DNA of 64,000 bases from NCBI RefSeq assembly GCF_003351045.1, contig NZ_QQZY01000001.1, forward strand, positions 248,001 to 312,000. Direction: 5' to 3'. The notes beneath the pieces were generated by a model. The model worked only from the letters and a program-made list of their open reading frames with translations. It made no database searches and was not told the DNA's origin. Position numbers and translations under genes: made by a program. Positions within the stretch are counted from its first letter, which is position 1; every line of letters begins with the position of its first letter. This DNA comes from Gaiella occulta. Lineage in GTDB: Bacteria > Actinomycetota > Thermoleophilia > Gaiellales > Gaiellaceae. Below, one piece after another: positions 26,311 to 34,629 of the stretch.

Positions 26311-27380
26311 CGGGTCGCGAACAGGAGGTACTCGAGGCGATCGAACGGCGACGCCGGCGGCGACCACGCCTGAAGGACGAAGTCGTCACCCTCGCGCACG
26401 GGGCCGGAGGGAAGGCGACGCGCACGCTCATCGAGGCGCTCTTCCTCGAGGAGTTCGGCAACCCGCGGCTGGCCCCGCTCGCCGATGCCGCGCTGTTCGA
26501 CGTCGCTGGAGCGCGGTTCGCCTTCACGACCGACTCGTACGTCGTCAAGCCGCTCTTCTTCCCCGGCGGGGACATCGGCGAGCTCGCGGTCAACGGCACG
26601 GTCAACGATCTCGCGGTGGCAGGCGCCCGACCGCTTTTCCTCACCGCGGGATTCATCGTCGAGGAAGGGTTTCCAACGGCCGATCTCCGCCGCGTGGCTG
26701 CTTCCGTCGGCAGGGCGGCGCGGGCGGCGGGCGTTGAGGTCGTCGCGGGCGACACGAAGGTCGTCGAGCGCGGGAAGGGTGACGGGGTCTATATCAACAC
26801 CTCCGGAATCGGCGTCCTCGAGCACGAGCACGACCTGTCGCCCGCGAGCGTCAGACCGGGCGACAAGGTGCTCGTGTCGGGCACCCTCGGTGATCACGGA
26901 ATCGCTGTGATGGTGGCCCGCGGCAGCCTCGAGCTCGAGGTGGATCTCGATAGCGACACGGCGCCGTTGACGGAGCTCGTCCACGGCCTTCTGTCGGCGA
27001 CGCCCGGGGTGCGTTGCCTACGCGACTTGACGCGCGGCGGCCTGGCCACTGCGCTGAACGAGATCGCCGATGCCGCGAACGTCTCCATCGTGATCGACGA
27101 GGCCGCGTTGCCGATTCGCCCCGAGGTCAACGGCGCCTGCGAGATTCTCGGGATCGATCCTCTCTACGTCGCGAACGAGGGGAAGCTCGTCGCAATCGTG
27201 GCGCCGGAGGCCCTCGCGGCCGCGTACTCGGCGCTCGGGTCGTCGCCGCTCGGAATCGACACCGAGATCGTCGGCGAGGTGCGGGCGGATGCGGAAGGGA
27301 TGGTGTTCCTGGACACGGCGTTCGGTGGACGGCGTGTCGTCGACGTCCTCGTCGGCGATCCTCTCCCGCGGATCTGCTGA
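26307..27380 (+). CDS. hypE: Hydrogenase maturation factor HypE
   Basis: A 357-residue PurM/SelD-fold enzyme that dehydrates carbamoyl-thiol to thiocyanate. The invariant C-terminal PRIC carries the reactive Cys. The N-terminal HGAGGKATRTLIEALF and DSYVVKPLFFPGGDIGELAVNGTVNDLA are classic HypE. The long Arg-rich leader before LKDEVVTLAHG is unusual but begins at a GTG overlapping the hypD stop. It is not SelD: the SelD N-terminal Cys/Sec loop is missing. The gene ends one base from the convergent hypF. Confidence 0.95.
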   Translation: MTGREQEVLEAIERRRRRRPRLKDEVVTLAHGAGGKATRTLIEALFLEEFGNPRLAPLADAALFDVAGARFAFTTDSYVVKPLFFPGGDIGELAVNGTVNDLAVAGARPLFLTAGFIVEEGFPTADLRRVAASVGRAARAAGVEVVAGDTKVVERGKGDGVYINTSGIGVLEHEHDLSPASVRPGDKVLVSGTLGDHGIAVMVARGSLELEVDLDSDTAPLTELVHGLLSATPGVRCLRDLTRGGLATALNEIADAANVSIVIDEAALPIRPEVNGACEILGIDPLYVANEGKLVAIVAPEALAAAYSALGSSPLGIDTEIVGEVRADAEGMVFLDTAFGGRRVVDVLVGDPLPRIC

Positions 27381-27381
27381 G

Positions 27382-29547
27382 TCACCCCGTGCTCTGTCGC
27401 GTGGTGCGTGCGCGCGCGGGAAGCGTCGCCGCGGCGACGACGGCCTGTCCGTAGCTGATCCCCGCGTCGTTCGGCGGTACGCGCGCGTGGGTGAGCACCC
27501 GGAAGCCGAGCGACTCGAGCCGCCGTGCCGTCGATTCGAGCAGGCGGAGATTCTGGAACGTGCCGCCCGTCAGCGCCACGGTGCGGAGTTCGGCCGACTC
27601 GGCGCATGCGGTCGCGGCGGCGGCGGCGATCGTCTCGTGGAAGGCTGCGGCGATCTCCGGGCGCGGTCGGCGCGCCGCGAGATCGTCGTAGACGTGACGG
27701 ACGAGCGCAGGCCCGTCGCCGAAGACCCACGGGTAGGGAGGCGCGGCGGTCGTCCCCGCGAGCCGCTCGAGCTCGATCGCCGCCTGGCCCTCGTAGGTCA
27801 CCACCTCCCGGACGCCGAGCAGCGCGGCGACCGCGTCGAAGAGCCTCCCCATCCCGGACGAGAGCGGGGCGTTGACCTTCAGGCTTTCGCGCACGAGCCG
27901 CCAGCGTGGGTAGGGAACGGGCAGGGCTGCGGCCTCGAGGTAGGACGCGGCCATCCGCCACGGCTCCCGGATCGCTGCTTCTCCTCCGGGCAGCGGCACC
28001 GGCTCGAGGTGCGCCAGCCGCTCGAACGTCACGAGGTCGCACCGCAGCAGCTCGCCACCCCAGAGCGTCCCGTCCGTGCCGTACCCGGTGCCGTCGAAGA
28101 CGAGCGCGAGGGCAGGGCCTCGCTCACCGTGCTCGCCGAGGCATGCCGCGGCGTGGGCATGGTGGTGCTGGATGCCGACCGTCTCGAGATCCTGGTCGAG
28201 AGCCCACTTCGTCGAGAGGTACTCGGGGTGGAGATCGTGCGCGATCCGCTCCGGCACCACGCCGAGCATGGAGGTGTAGAGGTCGAGGTCGGTGAGGAAG
28301 GCGCGGTAGGCGAGCTCGCTGTCGAGGTCGCCGAGGTGCGGCGACATGAACGCGTCGGCTCCGCGGGCGACGCAGAAGGTGCTCTTCAGCTCGGCTCCCA
28401 CGGCGATCAGCGGGCGCGCCGTCGCCACGGGGAGCGGCAGGGCGCTCGGGGTGTACCCACGAGAGCGGCGGATCGGGAAGGCGACCCGCACGACCGAGTC
28501 CTCGCAGCGGCGGTGGATGGGGCGATCGTGCGCGAGGAAGGCGTCCGCGATCCCGGCGAGACGCTCGCGCGCTTCGTCGTCGGCGACGGCGATCGGCTCG
28601 TCCGACCGGTTGCCGCTCGTCATCACGAGCGGGCGGCCGACGTCGGCGATGAGGAGATGGTGGAGGGGGGTGTAGGGGAGCATCACGCCGAGCTCCGGCA
28701 CCCCCGGCGCCACCGACTCCGCGATCGCGGCATGCGGGCGTCGCGGCAAGAGCACGATCGGCCGCTCGCGCGAGCGGAGCAGCTCGGCTGCGGCCGCCGT
28801 CAGCTCGACGATCGCCTCCGGCGCCGCCGTCATCAGCGCGAACGGCTTTTCCTCCCGATGCTTCCGCGCCCGCAGCCGTGCCACCGTCTCCTCGTTCGCC
28901 GCGTCGCAGGCGAGGTGGTAGCCGCCGAGGCCCTTGACGGCAAGGATCGCGCCGTCGCGCAGCAGCCCGACCGCTTCCTCGAGCGGAAGCGAGAGCCGGG
29001 GGCCGCACACCGGGCAGGCGATCGGCTCGGCGTGGAAGCGGCGGTCGGTCGGGTCCTCGTACTCGCGCAGGCAGTCGTCGCAGAGCGGGAATCCCGCCAT
29101 CGTCGTATTCGGCCGGTCGTAGGGGACGCGGAGGACGATCGTGAACCGCGGCCCGCACCGGGTGCAGTTGACGAAGGGGTACCGATGGCGCCGGTCCGTA
29201 GGGTCGAACAGCTCACGGAGGCAGTCGTCGCAGGTCGCGACGTCCGGTGGGATCAGCGCGCTCCTCCCGTGTGCCGTGCTCGCGAGGATCGAGAACGCGG
29301 CCTCTCCGCGGGTCGGGGCGTGCGTGACCTCGAGCGAGTCGATCCGCGCGAGCGGCGGCGCGTCCACTCGCAGGCGAGCGAGGAACCCGTCGAGCGCGGC
29401 GGCCTCTCCCTCCACCTCGATCACGACGCCGGCTCCGTCGTTCAGGACGAAGCCGGCCAGCCCCTCCCGCCGGGCGAGGCCGTAGACGAACGGCCGGAAC
29501 CCGACACCCTGGACGACGCCTCGCACCCGGATCCGCCGACGTGTCAC
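27382..29547 (-). CDS. hypF: Carbamoyltransferase HypF
   Basis: A 721-residue multidomain enzyme supplying carbamoyl groups for cyanide ligands. In order: acylphosphatase domain (RGVVQGVGFRPFVYGLA), two zinc-finger-like CxxC pairs (CDDCLRELF...CTRCGPRF; CDDCLREYE...CPVCGPR), YrdC-like domain (KGLGGYHLACDA, TSGNRSDEPI), and Kae1-like carbamoyltransferase domain (HHHAHAAACLGEH, VFDGTGYGTDGTLWGGE). The GTG start lacks a strong ribosome-binding site. Convergent to hypE and separately transcribed. Confidence 0.95.
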   Translation of the reverse strand: MTRRRIRVRGVVQGVGFRPFVYGLARREGLAGFVLNDGAGVVIEVEGEAAALDGFLARLRVDAPPLARIDSLEVTHAPTRGEAAFSILASTAHGRSALIPPDVATCDDCLRELFDPTDRRHRYPFVNCTRCGPRFTIVLRVPYDRPNTTMAGFPLCDDCLREYEDPTDRRFHAEPIACPVCGPRLSLPLEEAVGLLRDGAILAVKGLGGYHLACDAANEETVARLRARKHREEKPFALMTAAPEAIVELTAAAAELLRSRERPIVLLPRRPHAAIAESVAPGVPELGVMLPYTPLHHLLIADVGRPLVMTSGNRSDEPIAVADDEARERLAGIADAFLAHDRPIHRRCEDSVVRVAFPIRRSRGYTPSALPLPVATARPLIAVGAELKSTFCVARGADAFMSPHLGDLDSELAYRAFLTDLDLYTSMLGVVPERIAHDLHPEYLSTKWALDQDLETVGIQHHHAHAAACLGEHGERGPALALVFDGTGYGTDGTLWGGELLRCDLVTFERLAHLEPVPLPGGEAAIREPWRMAASYLEAAALPVPYPRWRLVRESLKVNAPLSSGMGRLFDAVAALLGVREVVTYEGQAAIELERLAGTTAAPPYPWVFGDGPALVRHVYDDLAARRPRPEIAAAFHETIAAAAATACAESAELRTVALTGGTFQNLRLLESTARRLESLGFRVLTHARVPPNDAGISYGQAVVAAATLPARARTTRQSTG

Positions 29548-29570
29548 GAGGAGGATCTTGCCCGAGAACC

Positions 29571-29586
29571 GCCGCCGGCCGGCGGC
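29571..29586. terminator. 16-bp GC palindrome between lmbU-like gene and hypF
   Basis: GCCGCCGGCCGGCGGC is a perfect palindrome in the 78-base gap downstream of the LmbU-like gene and upstream of hypF (both minus). No T-run follows, so if it is a terminator it would be a GC-hairpin type. It could also be a control site of hypF. Confidence 0.35.
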
Positions 29587-29625
29587 CGCAGCAGGCGCTT
29601 GCCGTAGGCGACGCGATCCGGCGGT

Positions 29626-30312
29626 CTACCGGAAGGTGGCGGCCTCCCGGCTCGTCTCGGTGTCTAGAGAGACAACGAGCGCGGCCTGGTCGAGCGTCGC
29701 CGCAATCCAGGTTGCGAGATCATCTCCCGCCGCCGCCTCGAGCCAGCGCCGGTAGCGGTCGAGCTCGACCCGGAGCAACACCGTGACGCGTGGGCCGGGC
29801 GGATCAGGCCCTGAGGTGGACCTGTCCGAGCGGATCCTGCGGCGCAGCTCGTTGCGCGACCATCCGAAGACGGCGGCCCGTGTGAGCCATGTCTCCTGGT
29901 CGAGCTCGTCGAGCGCGGCGACCTCCGCGTGGTGGTGGAAGCTGAGTGTGTCCCGCCGGCGGGACACGGGGAAACGCGAGACGACCCACGCGTAGTTCCG
30001 CAGGGTCTGATAGTCGAGTCCCGTGATCGCGGTGGCCTCGTTGTACCGTTTGCCATACGCCGCCTCGCCGTAGTTGAGCCAGTCGCCTATCCACCAGGCC
30101 GACGACTTCTGGACGATCGAGATGCGGCTCCCGATCCTCTTCCACGACTCGAACGGAAGCTCGGGCGCGAGGTGGAGCGCCGTCTGGATCGTTCGCATCT
30201 CCTTACCGGAGGGAACGGAGTCGTCGACCGTGCCGGTCAGTCCGCCGGACGGGTGCATCTGCGCGGCCGCTTCGTGCCCGTTGTACCTCTGCTCTGACGT
30301 CGTCGCCTTCAT
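29626..30312 (-). CDS. LmbU-family transcriptional regulator
   Basis: A 228-residue protein with the LmbU hallmark core. PFESWKRIGSRISIVQKSSAWWIGDWLNYGE is followed by RYNEATAITGLDYQTLRNYAWV and SRRRDTLSFHHHAEVAALD, then a WSRNELRRRIR DNA-contact segment. LmbU proteins regulate actinobacterial secondary metabolism, with relatives of unknown targets. The ATG overlaps the glpX stop (ATGA), so it is co-expressed with a Calvin-cycle/gluconeogenic enzyme. A regulator of carbon fixation or hydrogen metabolism is an inference from position. Confidence 0.85.
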   Translation of the reverse strand: MKATTSEQRYNGHEAAAQMHPSGGLTGTVDDSVPSGKEMRTIQTALHLAPELPFESWKRIGSRISIVQKSSAWWIGDWLNYGEAAYGKRYNEATAITGLDYQTLRNYAWVVSRFPVSRRRDTLSFHHHAEVAALDELDQETWLTRAAVFGWSRNELRRRIRSDRSTSGPDPPGPRVTVLLRVELDRYRRWLEAAAGDDLATWIAATLDQAALVVSLDTETSREAATFR

Positions 30313-31304
30313 CGCCGGCTCCAGCACACGTCGCTCTCGACGATACGGCGCGCCGTTCCCCCGCTGACGACGATCGACTCGGTGCACCGCCCGCCGGGCT
30401 CCTCCCAAGGGCCACGCAGGAGCGACCCGCTCGTGACGCCGGTGACCGCGAGGAGACAGCGGTCGCTCGACGCCAACTCGTCGAGCGACAGCGGCCGGTC
30501 CACCTCGATTCCTTCTCGTGCGAGAGCCGCTGCCTCGGCCCCGCCTTGCGGCGCGCGCCGCCCTTGCATGCCCCCTCCGAGCGCCCGCGCCGCGCACGCG
30601 GTCATCACGCCCTCCGGGGTCCCACCGATGCCGAGGAGGAGATCCGCCCCGCCGGCGGGTAGGAGCACCGCGAGCGAGCCGGCGACGTCGCCCGCGGACG
30701 GCGTCGACACCGAAGCCCCGGCCGCGAGCACCCGGGCGATCAGCTCGACGTGGCGTGGCTTGTCCAGCACGACGACCCGGAGCTCCGAGATCGACTTCCC
30801 GAGCGCCTCGGCGACACGCGCCAGATTCCGCTCCGGGGTATCGGTGATGTCGATGGCGTCTCGTGCCGGCGCGGGCGCGACGATCTTGTCCATGTAGAAG
30901 CTCGCTCCCGGCGACCAGAGCGAGGCCGGCTCCGCGAACGCGATCGTCGCGAGGGCTCCCGGGATGCCCCGGGCGAGGTAGTCGGTGCACTCGAGCGGGT
31001 CTACCGCGATGTCGAACGGCTCGCCTCCGCGGCCCAGCTGCTCGCCCTGGTACAGCATCGGCGCATCGTCCTTCTCACCCTCGCCGATGACCACGGTGCC
31101 CAGCCCGGGAGCTTCCTCGAGCGCGCGGCGCATGGCGTCGGTCGCAGCGGCGTCGGCAGCCTTGCCGTCCCCTCTGCCGAGAAAGGGCTGGCACGCGAGC
31201 GCGGAGGCCGTGGTCGCGTGCAGGGCCGCTGCGATCAGGTTCTCGGCGTCGAACTTCCGCTCGATGTCCGAGCGCCGCCTCCGCTCGGGTGGTGCTCTCA
31301 GCAT
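30309..31304 (-). CDS. glpX: Class II fructose-1,6-bisphosphatase (GlpX)
   Basis: A 331-residue GlpX-type FBPase/SBPase, which regenerates RuBP precursors and serves gluconeogenesis. The motifs GRGDGKAADAAATDAM, VVIGEGEKDDAPMLYQGE and FYMDKIV are intact. The metal/phosphate motif normally DP-[IL]-[ED]-G-T reads DPLECTD, with Cys where Gly is near-invariant. Near the cbb and hydrogenase genes it fits as the cycle's bisphosphatase. An AT-rich promoter lies upstream. Confidence 0.92.
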   Translation of the reverse strand: MLRAPPERRRRSDIERKFDAENLIAAALHATTASALACQPFLGRGDGKAADAAATDAMRRALEEAPGLGTVVIGEGEKDDAPMLYQGEQLGRGGEPFDIAVDPLECTDYLARGIPGALATIAFAEPASLWSPGASFYMDKIVAPAPARDAIDITDTPERNLARVAEALGKSISELRVVVLDKPRHVELIARVLAAGASVSTPSAGDVAGSLAVLLPAGGADLLLGIGGTPEGVMTACAARALGGGMQGRRAPQGGAEAAALAREGIEVDRPLSLDELASSDRCLLAVTGVTSGSLLRGPWEEPGGRCTESIVVSGGTARRIVESDVCWSRR

Positions 31305-31354
31305 GCGCCCTCGACGGCGCGTTCCGTTGGCAGCGGAGCCGACACACGGTCAGG

Positions 31355-31374
31355 CTATCGAGATTTCTCTATAG
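31355..31374. promoter_or_regulatory. Inverted repeat in the glpX promoter
   Basis: CTATCGAGA-TT-TCTCTATAG matches in 8 of 9 positions around a 2-base centre. It is 50 bases before glpX in an AT-rich patch (31350-31430) that is the most AT-rich of this area. Likely an operator for glpX and the LmbU-like gene. Confidence 0.5.
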
Positions 31375-31510
31375 ATTCCAATAAGACATATGAGCAAAAA
31401 GATAAGCGTATGACTATGTAGATGGTGGTGCCTCGCGTTCGGGCGGAACGTCGCTCGATCCCCACCCGCGATCCGCGCCGGTGGCCGCTTCGTCGCCGCT
31501 GCGAACGAGC

Positions 31511-32185
31511 TCATGGCTCGCGGAGCGAGTACCCGACGCCGCGGACGTTGTGGATCAGCGGGCGAGAACCGGCGTCGTCGAGCTTGCGACGCAGATAGCG
31601 GATGTAGACGCGGAGCGCGTTCGAGTCCGGCGCGAAGTCGTAGCCCCAGACGCGGTCGTAGATCAGGCTGTGCGGAAGCACCCGCCGCGGATTGCGCATC
31701 AACAGCTCGAGCAGCTGATATTCGGTGCGCGTCAGCTCGACGAACGTGCCGTGGACGCTCACGCCGTGGCGGGCGCTGTCGAGCAGCAGCTCCCCGAACG
31801 ACAGCGCGTCGGGGTCGCCCTCACCGCCGACGCGACGCAGCAGCGCTCGGAGCCGCGCCTTCACCTCCTCGACGTCGAACGGCTTGACGAGGTAGTCGTC
31901 GGCGCCCGCGTCCAGCCCGTCGATGCGGTCGGCTACAGCAGCGCGAGCCGTCAACATCAAGATCGGCACCCGGTTGCCGGTACGGCGCAGGCGCCGGCAG
32001 ACCTCGAGCCCGTCGATGCCGGGCATGCCGACGTCGAGCACGATGGCGTCCGGGGCGCTTGCCGCCACCTGCGTGAGGGCCTGTTGCCCGCCCTCGGCGC
32101 ACTGAACCTCGTAGCCGGCGAGCGTCAGCGCATCGTGCAGTGCGTCTCGTACCGAGCGGTCGTCGTCCACGACGAGGATCCTCAT
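31511..32185 (-). CDS. OmpR/PhoB-family response regulator (orphan)
   Basis: A 224-residue two-domain regulator. The receiver has the acidic pair DDD (residues 7-9), phospho-acceptor Asp in VLDVGMPGIDG, Thr/Ala switch (LMLTARA) and KPFDVEEV. The winged-helix effector ends with VWGYDFAPDSNALRVYIRYLRRKLDD. No histidine kinase gene adjoins, so the partner is elsewhere. Confidence 0.92.
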   Translation of the reverse strand: MRILVVDDDRSVRDALHDALTLAGYEVQCAEGGQQALTQVAASAPDAIVLDVGMPGIDGLEVCRRLRRTGNRVPILMLTARAAVADRIDGLDAGADDYLVKPFDVEEVKARLRALLRRVGGEGDPDALSFGELLLDSARHGVSVHGTFVELTRTEYQLLELLMRNPRRVLPHSLIYDRVWGYDFAPDSNALRVYIRYLRRKLDDAGSRPLIHNVRGVGYSLREP

Positions 32186-32293
32186 GACCCCATTGTTGCG
32201 CCGCGACTCCTACGCCGCTCTAACGCGGCTCCTACTTATCGCTAACGGACCGGTCGGATCATCACCGCTGACGCATGAGAGGAGCAGCAGAAG

Positions 32294-33091
32294 ATGAACA
32301 CCCACCCCGTTCCCGATTGCCCGCCGAGCCCTCGCGAACCGCTCCGGCGGATCCTCCTCGTTGCCACCGAGGTCCCGGGCGATCTCGCCTTCCGCGCCCG
32401 TGCGTACGGCCTCGCCGACGGGCGGGCGAGCGAGGTTCTCGTGCTCTGTCCACCGCTCGTCCGCTTCCTGCAGCGGTGGACCTCCGACGTCCTGCCAGCC
32501 CGCGCGGCGGCGACGCGAACACTCGAACGCACGCTGGCTGCTGTGCGCGAACTCGGCCTGGACGCCCACGGACGCATCGGCGACGACGACCCCCGCCAGG
32601 CGCTGGACGACGCGCTGCGGGAGTTCGCTGCGGACGAGCTGGTGCTCGTCACCGGATCCGATCCGCGGCACCGCCGCCTCGAGCAGCGGCTCGTGCGCTT
32701 CGCGTACCGCCGAGTCGCTCTTCCGATCACCCACATCCGGTACCGCGCACGAACCGACGCCGATCGCGATTCCGGGTCGAAACGCCCTCCCGGTCACGAC
32801 CAAGCCGTGATTGACCGCCGAGTCGGCACCGGTCGTGCCCCGTCGGAGGAGCCAAGCCGCGCGCTCGTTGCTGCCCGTCCGCATTCCTCGGACGAAGACC
32901 GGCTTGTCGCTCGCGTGGCCTGGGAGCACGCACGTGGGCGCTCGCTCGCGGAGATCCTCGGAGATCCTGTCATCCGCGCGCGCTGCACCGACAGGAATTG
33001 TTTCGCACTGCTCGAGCGGCCTGACCTCATTCGCGCTCTAGCGCGGTCGCACGGCTCCCGGCGGGCCAACCCGAGCCACGATTCATGCTAG
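32294..33091 (+). CDS. Universal-stress-like/hypothetical protein
   Basis: A 265-residue protein. Residues ~18-145 alternate strands and helices in a Usp-like pattern (RRILLVATEVPG...VLVLCPPLVRF...DELVLVTGSDPRHRRLEQRLVRFAYRRVALPITHI). The C-terminal 100 residues are charged and unrecognised. GAGGAGCAGCAG precedes the ATG. It overlaps the next gene by 7 bases. Function not assigned. Confidence 0.6.
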   Translation: MNTHPVPDCPPSPREPLRRILLVATEVPGDLAFRARAYGLADGRASEVLVLCPPLVRFLQRWTSDVLPARAAATRTLERTLAAVRELGLDAHGRIGDDDPRQALDDALREFAADELVLVTGSDPRHRRLEQRLVRFAYRRVALPITHIRYRARTDADRDSGSKRPPGHDQAVIDRRVGTGRAPSEEPSRALVAARPHSSDEDRLVARVAWEHARGRSLAEILGDPVIRARCTDRNCFALLERPDLIRALARSHGSRRANPSHDSC

Positions 33092-33951
33092 ACGGCTTGA
33101 ACGCCGGCCCGACGGCCCGGGGACAGGTGAGCCGCCGCAGCGGAGCTGCTCTGGCTGTGATCGGTACCAAAGGAGCACCTGGAACGAGCGAGTGTGCGGC
33201 CTCGCTCGCAGAGCGCTGGCCCGCTGTGCTCGTCGAACTCGACGCGCTCGGTGGAGCACTCGATCTGCGATTCGCGGGTGGCCCGCGACGAGGAGGGCTG
33301 CTCGAGCTCGTCCGCGCAGCCGGTTCCGCAGATGGCGTCGTTGGCGAGCTGCTCGAACGATGGCTCGCAGACGCGGACGGGTGGCCGCCGGTCCTCCTTG
33401 GCCCGCCCGAGTTCGAGCGCGATCTCTCGGAGCTTGCCCACCCAGGCGCGGTCTCGAACGCCCTCGCCGCCCTTCGATCGCACTTCCCCCTGATCATCTG
33501 CGACCTGGGCTTTCTCCTGGCGGAGGGGATGCACACGGGTCCTGCCGCGTGCATCCACCGCGAGGCGCTCCTGTCGGCTGATGCCGTTGTCCTTGTCATC
33601 GGCGCTCGCGGGCAACAGATCGGTCACGGTATCGCCCAACTCGGCCTACTGCTCGGACCCCTTGCCCTTCCGCCCGAGCGAGTGTTTGTCGTCGTGAACG
33701 GCTGCGGGGGTCCCGCGTCGGTGTCGCGGCAATCCCTCGAGCTGACGTTCGCGGCAGCTCTCGCGGAAGGCGGCCTCGCCGTGAACGCCTGGTTGCCCTG
33801 GGATAAACGGGCGCTCGCGAGGACGGCAAGGCGTGGGTACCCGCTTGCCCGCGCACACCTTCGCGGGCCGTACGCTCGCGCCCTCACAGGTCTTCTCGAC
33901 CAGCTGCGATCTGCGGTGCCGGGGATCGCGCGGGCGGAGGCGTCGTTCTGA
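33085..33951 (+). CDS. CpaE/MinD-like P-loop ATPase homologue
   Basis: A 288-residue protein resembling the ParA/MinD superfamily as found in Flp/Tad pilus loci (CpaE). It has VIGTKGAPGTSECAASLAERWPAVLVELD (deviant Walker A region), PLIICDLGFLL (switch II), VVLVIGARGQQIGHGIAQLGLL and VFVVVNGCGGPASV. The Walker A is atypical (KGAPGTSE, no GKT), so nucleotide hydrolysis is doubtful. No other pilus genes are next to it. A strong GC hairpin follows the stop. Confidence 0.65.
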   Translation: MLDGLNAGPTARGQVSRRSGAALAVIGTKGAPGTSECAASLAERWPAVLVELDALGGALDLRFAGGPRRGGLLELVRAAGSADGVVGELLERWLADADGWPPVLLGPPEFERDLSELAHPGAVSNALAALRSHFPLIICDLGFLLAEGMHTGPAACIHREALLSADAVVLVIGARGQQIGHGIAQLGLLLGPLALPPERVFVVVNGCGGPASVSRQSLELTFAAALAEGGLAVNAWLPWDKRALARTARRGYPLARAHLRGPYARALTGLLDQLRSAVPGIARAEASF

Positions 33952-34071
33952 GCCGAGGCGGCGCAGCCGCTCGGGCAGAAGAAGGCGGATATGTACCTGC
34001 TCGGCTCGTTCGTGGGCCGGCAGTTCAAGGGGGCCGTGTGCAACGACCCCGACTTCTCCGCGTGACCTGTC

Positions 34072-34620
34072 GCGACCACCGATGCTCCCACCGTGGTGAG
34101 CCTCCCGGACCACGCGCACCTCGAGCTCGGCGGCGAAGGATCGGGCTCGACCCTCGATCACGAGCTGTGAATCGGTGCCGATCACCTCACACAGGTCGAC
34201 GACCGGCTGATACCGACGGGTCTCCTGGTGGCCGTGGCGGGAACGCCGTTCGACTTCACCGTGCCGGCGATGGTCGGCGCACGAATCGACGAGCCGTATC
34301 ACCTTCTGCTGTGCGCCGGTGGCGACGACCACGGCTTCGTCGTCGGGGGCGCGGCCGGGGGCGCGCTGCGCCGTGTTGCGACGCTTCGCGATCCCGCCTC
34401 GGGGCGCGTGCTCGAGGTGCGCACGATCCAGCACGGATTCCCGAGCGCGGTGCTCCGGTCCGGAGAGGAGTACCGTGCGGTCAGCGGCCACAGCTTCCGG
34501 AGGGCTCGACACGACGGGTATGTCCTTCGCGCCGGGCCTTGTGGCCTCTCGCCGCAGGGTGCGAGGGCCGGGCGGTGCGGATCCCCGACGCCTGGACGTC
34601 CTGGCGGCAGCCTCGCGTAG
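34072..34620 (+). pseudogene. galM: Decayed aldose 1-epimerase (galM) remnant
   Basis: The sequence carries galM-like stretches in one frame: LPDHAHLELGGEGSGSTLDHEL, then a TGA near 34168, then IGADHLTQVDDRLIPTG, VAGTPFDFTVPAMVGARID, and LRDPASGRVLEVRT followed directly by QHGFPSAVLRSGEEYR. The N-terminal half is absent, an in-frame stop interrupts it, and the region between EVRT and the final motif is deleted. The TGA falls at a position not conserved as Cys and no CGTGC hairpin follows, so it is not read as selenocysteine. An unidentified in-frame fragment (KKADMYLLGSFVGRQF) precedes it at about 33990-34065. Confidence 0.75.
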
Positions 34621-34629
34621 GCTGCGCCG

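Noticed and set aside
26307-27380. HypE-like gene as selenophosphate synthetase (SelD)
   Set aside because: Same fold, but it ends in PRIC and lacks the SelD N-terminal Cys/Sec motif; it also sits in hyp order.
33949-34065. Open frame continuing after the CpaE-like stop TGA (AEAAQPLGQKKADMYLLG...) as read-through selenoprotein
   Set aside because: The CpaE-like protein is complete at the TGA, the downstream piece is unrelated decayed DNA, and the hairpin there lacks the shared loop.
34168-34170. In-frame TGA inside galM-like sequence as a fourth selenocysteine codon
   Set aside because: The position is not a conserved Cys in GalM, no CGTGC hairpin follows, and the gene also has deletions, so it is a pseudogene stop.
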